7,496 bases of DNA from the NCBI GenBank assembly GCA_934463345.1, contig CAKSJL010000083.1, forward strand, positions 1 to 7,496. The letters are read 5' to 3'. Under the pieces are notes generated by a model that was not told where the DNA came from, made no database searches, and worked only from the letters and a program-made list of their open reading frames with translations. This document shows positions 1 through 5,356 of this stretch, piece after piece; the stretch's first letter is position 1; each line of letters opens with the position of its first letter. The position numbers and the translations under genes were made by a program. This stretch comes from an uncultured Oscillospiraceae bacterium. GTDB lineage: Bacteria; Bacillota; Clostridia; Oscillospirales; Ruminococcaceae.

Positions 1-73
1 ACATGTTGATATAAATTGTGCAATTTGACGAAAAATATCGGTTTTAAAACGTTTAACCAGCGTTGAATGTAGA

Positions 74-87
74 AGATTTTAAAATCT
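74..87. promoter_or_regulatory. 14-bp palindrome next to the pilA1 -35 box
   Basis: AGATTTTAAAATCT is a perfect 14-bp inverted repeat ending one base before the TTGACA -35 hexamer of the pilA1 promoter. A second TTTTAAAA-centred palindrome (GTTTTAAAAC, 41-50) lies 35 bp upstream, centre to centre. The position suits an operator or an A+T-rich UP element. The symmetry is seen directly; any regulatory role is inferred, and A+T-rich DNA produces such palindromes by chance fairly often. Confidence 0.35.
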
Positions 88-88
88 A

Positions 89-117
89 TTGACAATCTTT
101 TTTTCGTGTGATATTAT
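89..117 (+). promoter_or_regulatory. Sigma-A promoter of pilA1
   Basis: The -35 box TTGACA (89-94) is a perfect consensus, followed by a 17-bp spacer and the -10 box TATTAT (112-117, 5 of 6). Transcription should start near 124, giving a leader of about 93 nt before the pilA1 start codon. Near-consensus boxes and A/T-rich upstream DNA suggest strong expression, as expected for a major pilin. Confidence 0.85.
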
Positions 118-128
118 ATATACATACC

Positions 129-165
129 AAAGAGAAACATGGAAACGATGTCATGAATTCTCTTT
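129..165 (+). promoter_or_regulatory. 5' leader stem-loop of pilA1 mRNA
   Basis: AAAGAGAA (129-136) pairs perfectly with TTCTCTTT (158-165). Inside the 21-nt loop, ACAT (137-140) can pair with ATGT (148-151), or CATG (138-141) with CATG (152-155). The stem lies within a few bases of the predicted 5' end of the transcript, where stem-loops often protect mRNA from decay. It is followed by UAAGAA rather than a U-tract, so it does not look like a terminator. It does not match a riboswitch I recognise. Confidence 0.4.
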
Positions 166-216
166 AAGAATCTTTTTAAAATTATAAAAATGTTTCACTA
201 ATTTAGGAGGTTAGTT

Positions 217-747
217 ATGAAAAAGATTAACAGATTCAGAAACTATTCATTAAAGGCTGCCAAGATTGGCAAGAAGAAAAAGGTTAAGGGCTTCACACTC
301 GTTGAACTCATCGTTGTAATTGCTATTATCGGTGTTTTGGCAACAATTCTTGTTCCTACACTTTTCGGAAAGGTTAAGGATTCAAAGGTTGCTTCTGCAA
401 ATGATTCGGCTGCAAAATTGGCTGAACAAGCAGCAATTGTTGCTTCAGAACTTGAGGCAAATGGATCAACAGTTTCATTTGCAAGTGGTTCTAAATTTAG
501 TGCTGATGAGTCTACACCGGCAGATACGTCTTTTAATGATGCATTAGAAAAGGCTTTACCTGATTTGAAAGATGGACACTGGGCTGTTGAGTTCGGTGAT
601 GATGGGCAGGTTGTAGCAGCAGTTTTCGGCAAGGATAAGTATGTTGGTATGTATCCAAATAAAGCTACTGAAGCTCAGTCATCAGCTCTTGCAGATGCAG
701 CAGCTGCTGAAGCTTTGCTTGCTTCTGCAAAAAAATCAACAACCTAA
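217..747 (+). CDS. pilA1: Type IV pilin, major-type subunit (PilA1-like)
   Basis: A 176-residue prepilin. It has a long, very basic leader (residues 1-25, with KKKK at 19-22) ending in KG, then the type IV pilin signature FTLVEL (26-31) with the conserved Glu5 of the mature protein at residue 30. The hydrophobic N-terminal helix runs to about residue 50. Cleavage after Gly25 by a prepilin peptidase would leave about 151 residues. The globular part has no cysteine and holds DGHW (119-122) and YVGMYP (142-147), motifs shared with the next gene. The tail from residue 150 is alanine-rich (11 of 27). The start is supported by AGGAGG at 205-210, six bases before ATG. The product should be inserted in the membrane and polymerised into pili. 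In R. albus the first gene of an equivalent pilin pair (CbpC/GP25) is reported as the pilus subunit involved in cellulose adhesion. Pilin identity is near certain; the symbol rests on gene order and resemblance. Confidence 0.9.
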   Translation: MKKINRFRNYSLKAAKIGKKKKVKGFTLVELIVVIAIIGVLATILVPTLFGKVKDSKVASANDSAAKLAEQAAIVASELEANGSTVSFASGSKFSADESTPADTSFNDALEKALPDLKDGHWAVEFGDDGQVVAAVFGKDKYVGMYPNKATEAQSSALADAAAAEALLASAKKSTT

Positions 748-792
748 AATACATAATAACTTTAAAGTTTTCCCTTCCTGAAATAAATTAAA

Positions 793-827
793 AAATAAGG
801 TTCCTGGCTTTTTCGGGGACCTTATTT
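793..827 (+). terminator. Stem-loop after pilA1: terminator, attenuator or mRNA 3' stabiliser
   Basis: The arm at 793-804 pairs with 816-827 over 12 bp, with one G-U pair and an 11-base loop. No free U-run follows: the 3' arm ends in UUAUUU and then GCAUG, so termination may be incomplete. The A-run before the stem would be a U-run for transcripts on the opposite strand. Its place between two pilin genes would let pilA1 message outnumber pilA2 message. Termination strength is inferred. Confidence 0.6.
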
Positions 828-852
828 GCATGATAATATAGCGCATTATAAT
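825..852 (+). promoter_or_regulatory. Probable weak promoter of pilA2
   Basis: A perfect -10 box, TATAAT (847-852), lies 42 bp upstream of the pilA2 start. The best -35 match is TTTGCA (825-830, 4 of 6) with a 16-bp spacer, and it overlaps the end of the preceding stem-loop. Compared with the pilA1 promoter it is weaker at -35 and in spacing. Low-level independent transcription of pilA2 is the likely result. Confidence 0.5.
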
Positions 853-893
853 TCGAGGGCAACCATTGGTCGATTTGCAAAAAGGGGGTTTAA

Positions 894-1421
894 ATGAAAA
901 AAATAAAAGCATATACCCTTGTTGAACTGGTTGTTGTAATTGCTATAATTGGCATTTTAGCCACAGTTGCGACGCCTAATATGATAATACAGGTAAGAAA
1001 GTCGAAATTTAACACTGTTCAGAAACAGGCCGAGTCTATTTTTAACTCCGCACAGACTGTTGTGCAGAAATATCAGGCTATAGATATGGCTATAAATGAT
1101 CTTAACAAAAAAAGATTTTACGGGCAGAGAACCTGCGGAAACCTGACTGGTTTTGCGTTTACTGAAAACACATCATCAGACTTTTACAAGGATCTGTCGG
1201 CGCTGAACCGTCATCTTGATGATGGAAAATGGGTAATAGTCATAGATAATTACCAGGTAACACATGTTCTTTATTCCGCTTCTGAAACGGACAGATATGT
1301 TGGAGTTTACTGCGGCTGTCCTGGCGAAGAACATCAGAGCAAGGATTATGACGAATATAAATCAAAGGAAAAAAATATTATTTCATGGTGGAATGAACCA
1401 GGAATACAGCCAACAACTTAA
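894..1421 (+). CDS. pilA2: Type IV pilin-like protein, second of the pair (PilA2-like)
   Basis: A 175-residue prepilin with a six-residue leader, MKKIKA, then YTLVEL (7-12) carrying the conserved Glu5 (residue 11) and a hydrophobic helix to about residue 28. The residue before the predicted cleavage site is Ala rather than the usual Gly, and the first mature residue is Tyr rather than Phe. The C-terminal half shares DGKW (110-113) and YVGVYC (135-140) with the upstream pilin, so the two are probably paralogues. It has three cysteines (81, 140, 142) where PilA1 has none; a disulfide is possible. The start has AGGGGG at 883-888, five bases before ATG. In R. albus the PilA2 product is reported to be membrane-located and far less expressed than PilA1, suggesting an assembly or minor-pilin role. 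That role is transferred by analogy. No clear terminator follows, only U-rich DNA. Confidence 0.87.
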   Translation: MKKIKAYTLVELVVVIAIIGILATVATPNMIIQVRKSKFNTVQKQAESIFNSAQTVVQKYQAIDMAINDLNKKRFYGQRTCGNLTGFAFTENTSSDFYKDLSALNRHLDDGKWVIVIDNYQVTHVLYSASETDRYVGVYCGCPGEEHQSKDYDEYKSKEKNIISWWNEPGIQPTT

Positions 1422-1501
1422 CAAAAAGTCTGTTAAACCGACAATTAATCTGCTTTTTTGCATAGTTTCGATTTTTGTTACATGTTTTTTATCATTTTTC
1501 A

Positions 1502-1530
1502 TTGACATCAAATGCGTTAAATGCTATAAT
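1502..1530 (+). promoter_or_regulatory. Perfect consensus sigma-A promoter, extended -10
   Basis: TTGACA (1502-1507), a 17-bp spacer and TATAAT (1525-1530) match the consensus at all 12 positions, with TGC just before the -10 box giving an extended -10 element. Transcription should start near 1537, leaving a leader of about 25 nt for the membrane-protein gene at 1562. Confidence 0.9.
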
Positions 1531-1561
1531 TAAAATATGATTGATTTGGAGGATATGTTAG

Positions 1562-2638
1562 ATGCAGTGTGAAAAATGCGGAAAAAAGGTTTATGCAAAT
1601 GAGTTGTGTTCATGCGATCAGAAAGCGCCAAGATTGCATAACGGAGCGGTAAGAACCAATTCAGTAATATGCTTTATTCTGGTTATGATTGCTTCACTAT
1701 GTCTTATATTGACTTTATCTCTTAGAACAATTGTTAATAAAGAGCTTCTTATAAAGTCAGTTGAGGACGTGAAACTGGCTGAAATTGAGGTTGATGGAAA
1801 AAAGCTCGATCAGTACATATATGATGAGTATGTGGATGATGAGAGAATAACTGTGGAGAATGTTGACAATCTTCTTGAAGATTCATTTATAAAGGATTTT
1901 ATTATTGACAAAATAAATGCATATCAGAATTTTGCGTTGAACGATGGTGATATGCCGTTTGTTACAGCGGATGATATTGTCAAGCTAATAGAGGATAATG
2001 AAGATTTGCTTTACAATGAAGCCGGACTTCGTTTTCTGGAGCCTGACAAGGAGGAACTAAGGAATAATCTTTCAGCGCTTGATAAATTTGAGGATTTTTC
2101 AAATGATCACCTTGATACATGGTTCGGAACGGCTCTTTTCCAAACTTTTTTCTCACAGGCAAATGTAATTTTTCTTGTTGTTTTGCTCGATGTAATCTTT
2201 ATTCAGTGGCTCGTGGTTTATAAGCTGAATGCAAGACGTGCTTCCAAAATGCTGATTAAATATGGTATAGCTGCTGCGATTCCATCAGTGATTGTCTTGG
2301 TGGCAACAATTTTATTAAAAGTTCTTCCGGATCTTGATACTGCTGATAAAATAGCCGGTTCCGCCAAAACTCCTGTTTTTATTTATTCTATAGTTATGCT
2401 TGTTGCTGGGGTTGCGATAACGGTTATTGGCTCTGCGTTTAATAGAAAATATAAAACATCACTTTTAGAAGTCGGAGAAGTAAAGACTATTCCGGATAAT
2501 GTCGTTCCGGATGATCCGGTTATAACAGCTCCGACAGATAACGTTGTGGAAACTGTTGGAAATGTGTGCCCGCAGTGTTCACATGTAAACAAGGAAAATG
2601 CGTCGTTTTGCAGCAGATGCGGAACAAAGCTTAACTGA
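1562..2638 (+). CDS. Four-helix membrane protein with zinc-ribbon modules at both ends, unknown function
   Basis: 358 residues; I do not recognise a named family. The N-terminus has a compact cysteine cluster (C3, C6, C16, C18) resembling a small zinc-binding knuckle. Predicted membrane helices are at about 34-54, 200-220, 234-254 and 271-291. The 145-residue segment between helices 1 and 2 is acidic and probably outside the membrane. Basic residues after helix 2 (KLNARRASK) and helix 4 (NRKYK) place both termini in the cytoplasm. A Pro/Asp/Val-rich linker (about 310-330) leads to a C-terminal zinc ribbon with CPQC at 336-339 and CSRC at 350-353. The start is supported by GGAGGA at 1548-1553, eight bases before ATG. 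It is the first gene of a two-gene unit with a very strong promoter. The architecture suggests an envelope protein with cytoplasmic zinc-ribbon contacts; a partner or ligand cannot be named. Confidence 0.85.
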   Translation: MQCEKCGKKVYANELCSCDQKAPRLHNGAVRTNSVICFILVMIASLCLILTLSLRTIVNKELLIKSVEDVKLAEIEVDGKKLDQYIYDEYVDDERITVENVDNLLEDSFIKDFIIDKINAYQNFALNDGDMPFVTADDIVKLIEDNEDLLYNEAGLRFLEPDKEELRNNLSALDKFEDFSNDHLDTWFGTALFQTFFSQANVIFLVVLLDVIFIQWLVVYKLNARRASKMLIKYGIAAAIPSVIVLVATILLKVLPDLDTADKIAGSAKTPVFIYSIVMLVAGVAITVIGSAFNRKYKTSLLEVGEVKTIPDNVVPDDPVITAPTDNVVETVGNVCPQCSHVNKENASFCSRCGTKLN

Positions 2639-2658
2639 GATGTTTTGAGGAATATTTT

Positions 2659-2982
2659 ATGTTAAGGCTGTTTGTGTGTAAAAATTGCAATCACATTTTC
2701 CCGGATTCGTCCGAAGATACTATATGTCCGAAGTGTGGAAATCGTGCTATACCTACTGAATATTCTATGATAGATCTTGCACAAAACAATGCTGAGCTTA
2801 CAAGGGAAATTTACAGGCAGTATGGTATTGAATACGAAGAGTTTACTGATATGATGGTTCGTGTTGACAGTCAGAACCGAAAGTGGAAAACTCTTATTGC
2901 AAGATTGAGACGTATTGTCTCCAAAATAGGAAACGCAATAAAAATTTTTTTCGGTAAAATAAAGTCGCTTTTTAGAAAATAA
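2659..2982 (+). CDS. Small zinc-ribbon protein with a highly basic amphipathic tail, unknown function
   Basis: 107 residues. The N-terminal zinc ribbon uses C7-x2-C10 and C23-x2-C26 (CPKCG). The middle (about 34-70) is acidic and probably helical. The last 37 residues (71-107) hold 12 Lys/Arg and no Asp or Glu, with isoleucine, leucine and phenylalanine spaced as in an amphipathic helix. Such a tail could lie on an anionic membrane or bind nucleic acid; it also resembles cationic membrane-active peptides. GAGG at 2647-2650, eight bases before ATG, supports the start. The gene lies 20 bases after the four-helix zinc-ribbon protein and just before a strong terminator, so the two are very likely co-transcribed. 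No function can be assigned. Confidence 0.82.
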   Translation: MLRLFVCKNCNHIFPDSSEDTICPKCGNRAIPTEYSMIDLAQNNAELTREIYRQYGIEYEEFTDMMVRVDSQNRKWKTLIARLRRIVSKIGNAIKIFFGKIKSLFRK

Positions 2983-2987
2983 TTTAT

Positions 2988-3034
2988 AAAACCTATCTGT
3001 AAAGGATGCTTTTGCCTTTCAGATAGGTTTTTTT
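2988..3034 (+). terminator. Strong rho-independent terminator of the zinc-ribbon gene pair
   Basis: The arm at 2988-3005 pairs with 3015-3031 over 17 base pairs with one bulged U (3000) and a nine-base loop. A run of seven U (3028-3034), partly within the stem, follows. It begins six bases after the preceding stop codon and separates this unit from the lepA promoter. Confidence 0.93.
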
Positions 3035-3069
3035 GCGTAAAAAATGTGATATGCTGTCCTGAATGATGG

Positions 3070-3098
3070 TTTACAAATTTGTGGGGTTGTGTTATAAT
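3070..3098 (+). promoter_or_regulatory. Sigma-A promoter of the lepA operon, extended -10
   Basis: TTTACA (3070-3075, 5 of 6), a 17-bp spacer and TATAAT (3093-3098, perfect), preceded by TGT for an extended -10 element. Transcription should start near 3105, giving a leader of about 131 nt before the lepA start at 3236. Confidence 0.85.
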
Positions 3099-3222
3099 AA
3101 ATTTAAAAGCATTAAGATGATACCGCATGATTATTGATTTGTGTTTTGGTGACAGTTCTGTCTGAAATAACTGTATCTGTACACGAAAATAATCTGGTGT
3201 TATGTGACTGTAGATTTTATTC

Positions 3223-3238
3223 GGAGGAACTTAAATTG
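3223..3238 (+). promoter_or_regulatory. Ribosome binding site that fixes the lepA start at TTG 3236
   Basis: GGAGG (3223-3227) lies eight bases before TTG (3236-3238). The frame remains open upstream to a TTG at 3134, but that start has no ribosome binding site and would add 34 residues absent from the LepA family. From 3236 the protein reads [13 protein letters not shown], aligning with the usual LepA N-terminus. Confidence 0.9.
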
Positions 3239-5038
3239 TCAACTGAAAATATTAGAAATTTTTGTATTATTGCACACATAGATCATGGTAAATCAACTCT
3301 TGCTGACCGTATTCTCGAAAAAACATATACGGTTGCTGAGCGTGATATGGAAGAACAGCTGCTTGACAATATGGATATTGAAAGAGAACGTGGAATTACT
3401 ATTAAAGCAAGAGCGGTACGCCTGAATTATAAAGCGAATGATGGGAAAGAATATATTTTTAATCTTATAGATACGCCAGGGCATGTCGATTTCAACTATG
3501 AGGTGTCACGTTCACTTGCGGCTTGTGAGGGAGCAATTCTTGTTGTTGACGCTTCGCAGGGAATTGAGGCTCAGACGCTTGCAAACACCTATCTTGCGAT
3601 TGAACATGATCTGGAGGTCGTTCCGGTCGTAAACAAGATAGATTTGCCGTCTGCTGATCCGGAAAGGGTTTGTGAGGAAATTGAAAATGTAATAGGCATT
3701 CCGGCGATGGATGCACCAAGAATTTCTGCTAAAGCCGGAATTAACATTGAAGAAGTACTGGAAAAGATAGTTACGGATATACCATCTCCTCCGGACACTG
3801 CTGACAAGCCGCTTAAAGCACTGATTTTTGACAGTTATTATGATGCCTATAAAGGGGTTATCATATATGTAAGACTAAAGGATGGCAGCGTCAAGGTCGG
3901 AGATACCATAAGGCTTATGGCAACCGGTGCTGAATTTACAGTTGTTGAAGCAGGATATATGGATGCTGTCAACCATATAAATAAGGGTTCGCTTTCTGCC
4001 GGAGAGGTTGGTTATATTTCAGCTTCCATTAAAAGCATAGGTGATACTCAGGTCGGTGATACCGTTACCAATGCGGAGAATCCCTGCGATGAGCCGCTTC
4101 CTGGTTATCGCAAGGTTAATCCTATGGTGTACTCAGGTATTTATCCGGCTGACGGAGCAAAGTATGAGGATCTTCGTGAAGCTCTTGAAAAGCTACAGCT
4201 TAATGATGCTTCACTGTCCTATGAGCCTGAAACCTCGATTGCTCTTGGATTTGGTTTCAGATGCGGATTCCTTGGACTATTGCACATGGAAATAATTCAG
4301 GAAAGACTTGAAAGAGAATATAACCTTGATCTTATAACTACTGCACCGTCGGTTATTTATAAAATCGTTCTGACAAATGGTGAAACAAAGTATATTGACA
4401 ATCCAACAAATTATCCTGATCCTGGAACGATTGAAAGTGCTGAAGAACCGATGGTAAAAGCCGAGATACTTGCACCATCTGACTTTGTTGGCAATATAAT
4501 GGATCTTTGTCAGGAAAGGCGAGGTATTTTCAAGGATATGAAGTATCTTGATGAAACAAGGGTCACGCTTCACTATGAGCTACCGCTGAACGAGATTGTA
4601 TACGACTTCTTTGATGCACTGAAGTCCAGAACAAGGGGATATGCATCATTTGATTATGAGATGCTGGGTTATGCACCTTCAAAGCTTGTGAAGCTTGATA
4701 TACTTCTTAACGGAGATATTGTTGATGCGCTTTCGTTTATTGTTCATGCGGACAGAGCATACTCACGAGGCAGGAAAATGGTTGAAAAGCTGAAAGAAAA
4801 TATTCCGAGACAGCTTTTTGAAGTACCAATACAGGCAGCAATAGGTGGAAAGATCATAGCTCGTGAAACTGTGAAAGCTATGAGAAAGGATGTCCTTGCC
4901 AAGTGCTATGGCGGCGATATCACACGAAAGAAAAAGCTGCTTGAAAAGCAGAAGGAAGGAAAAAAGAGAATGCGTCAGCTGGGAACAGTAGAGGTTCCGC
5001 AGGAAGCATTTATGAGTGTACTGAAACTCGATGAATAG
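3236..5038 (+). CDS. lepA: Elongation factor 4 (LepA), ribosome-acting GTPase
   Basis: A full-length LepA/EF4 of 600 residues from the TTG start, the family's normal length. The GTPase domain shows G1 AHIDHGKS (13-20), G2 ERGITI (51-56), G3 DTPGH (79-83), G4 NKID (133-136) and G5 SAK (164-166). EF-G-like domains follow, and the basic LepA-specific C-terminal domain is present ([19 protein letters not shown] near the end). LepA binds ribosomes and uses GTP; it has been linked to back-translocation, translation initiation and ribosome assembly, and is usually dispensable under standard growth. It acts in the cytoplasm and associates with the membrane in some species. The gene has a strong promoter with a 131-nt leader. 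Its TAG stop lies within the ribosome binding site of the next gene nine bases later, indicating an operon. Confidence 0.98.
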   Translation: MSTENIRNFCIIAHIDHGKSTLADRILEKTYTVAERDMEEQLLDNMDIERERGITIKARAVRLNYKANDGKEYIFNLIDTPGHVDFNYEVSRSLAACEGAILVVDASQGIEAQTLANTYLAIEHDLEVVPVVNKIDLPSADPERVCEEIENVIGIPAMDAPRISAKAGINIEEVLEKIVTDIPSPPDTADKPLKALIFDSYYDAYKGVIIYVRLKDGSVKVGDTIRLMATGAEFTVVEAGYMDAVNHINKGSLSAGEVGYISASIKSIGDTQVGDTVTNAENPCDEPLPGYRKVNPMVYSGIYPADGAKYEDLREALEKLQLNDASLSYEPETSIALGFGFRCGFLGLLHMEIIQERLEREYNLDLITTAPSVIYKIVLTNGETKYIDNPTNYPDPGTIESAEEPMVKAEILAPSDFVGNIMDLCQERRGIFKDMKYLDETRVTLHYELPLNEIVYDFFDALKSRTRGYASFDYEMLGYAPSKLVKLDILLNGDIVDALSFIVHADRAYSRGRKMVEKLKENIPRQLFEVPIQAAIGGKIIARETVKAMRKDVLAKCYGGDITRKKKLLEKQKEGKKRMRQLGTVEVPQEAFMSVLKLDE

Positions 5039-5047
5039 GAGGAGAAT

Positions 5048-5356
5048 ATGAAAAAGTATGTATGCCCTCATTGTGGAGAGGAAACTATTTCTCCGCTGAA
5101 AAAGGCTTTTGCCGGAAATCAGAAATCAAAAGGAACTCTTTGTCCAAACTGCGGAAAAAGGTGCACCAATGGTATGCAGTCGGCAATATTTCACACAATA
5201 ACGGACTCGATAATGCTTATATTAGTTATTATATTTTATATAAAGCTTGATCTGAGTATGATTCCGATTGCAGTAGCGATTGCAGCAGCATTTGTGATAA
5301 ACAAGATATTTGACGCATTCTTTTATCCGCTTGTACCAAGTCTGAGAATTGACTGA
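5048..5356 (+). CDS. Small zinc-ribbon protein with two membrane helices, unknown function
   Basis: 102 residues. The N-terminal zinc ribbon has CPHCG (C6, C9) and CPNCG (C32, C35), with an extra C39. Two predicted membrane helices follow at about 47-67 and 71-93, leaving a short C-terminal tail. The short connection suggests a hairpin with both ends, including the zinc ribbon, in the cytoplasm. AGGAGG at 5037-5042, overlapping the lepA stop, lies five bases before ATG. Its stop overlaps the hemW start by one base (TGATG), so hemW translation probably depends on it. It lies within the lepA-hemW pair that is often directly adjacent in Firmicutes. A role in membrane placement of a neighbour or in metal or redox sensing is speculation; I recognise no named family. 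Confidence 0.85.
   Translation: MKKYVCPHCGEETISPLKKAFAGNQKSKGTLCPNCGKRCTNGMQSAIFHTITDSIMLILVIIFYIKLDLSMIPIAVAIAAAFVINKIFDAFFYPLVPSLRID

Noticed and set aside
243..632. Minus-strand open frame of 129 codons opposite pilA1
   Set aside because: It lies wholly antisense to a clear pilin gene, has no ribosome binding site and encodes no recognisable protein. The other minus-strand frames, for example 2871-3128 and 4763-5071, were rejected for the same reasons.
758..769. Perfect palindrome AACTTTAAAGTT after pilA1
   Set aside because: It is too short and A/T-rich to form a stable hairpin, and has no promoter or U-tract placement that would suggest a site.
851..893. Resemblance to the start of a class I c-di-GMP riboswitch (GGCAACC ... 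GGTCGATTTGCAAA) upstream of pilA2
   Set aside because: Only one short arm resembles the motif; the second helix and tetraloop receptor are missing, and just five bases separate the ribosome binding site from ATG. There is no room for a full aptamer.
1418..1500. Possible terminator after pilA2 (TTAACA/TGTTAA inverted repeat and later U-runs)
   Set aside because: The six-base-pair stem is A/T-rich and lies 17 bases from the first T-run, so it does not form a standard intrinsic terminator. The U-rich stretch is noted only.
3127..3165. Short upstream frame (12 codons, ATG at 3127) in the lepA leader
   Set aside because: There is no ribosome binding site before it and its peptide has no leader-peptide features such as a run of one regulatory amino acid.
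5265..5288. Two 12-bp tandem copies (CGATTGCAGTAG / CGATTGCAGCAG)
   Set aside because: They lie inside the second membrane helix of the small zinc-ribbon protein and encode a repeated IAVA/IAAA pattern, readily explained by low-complexity hydrophobic coding sequence.
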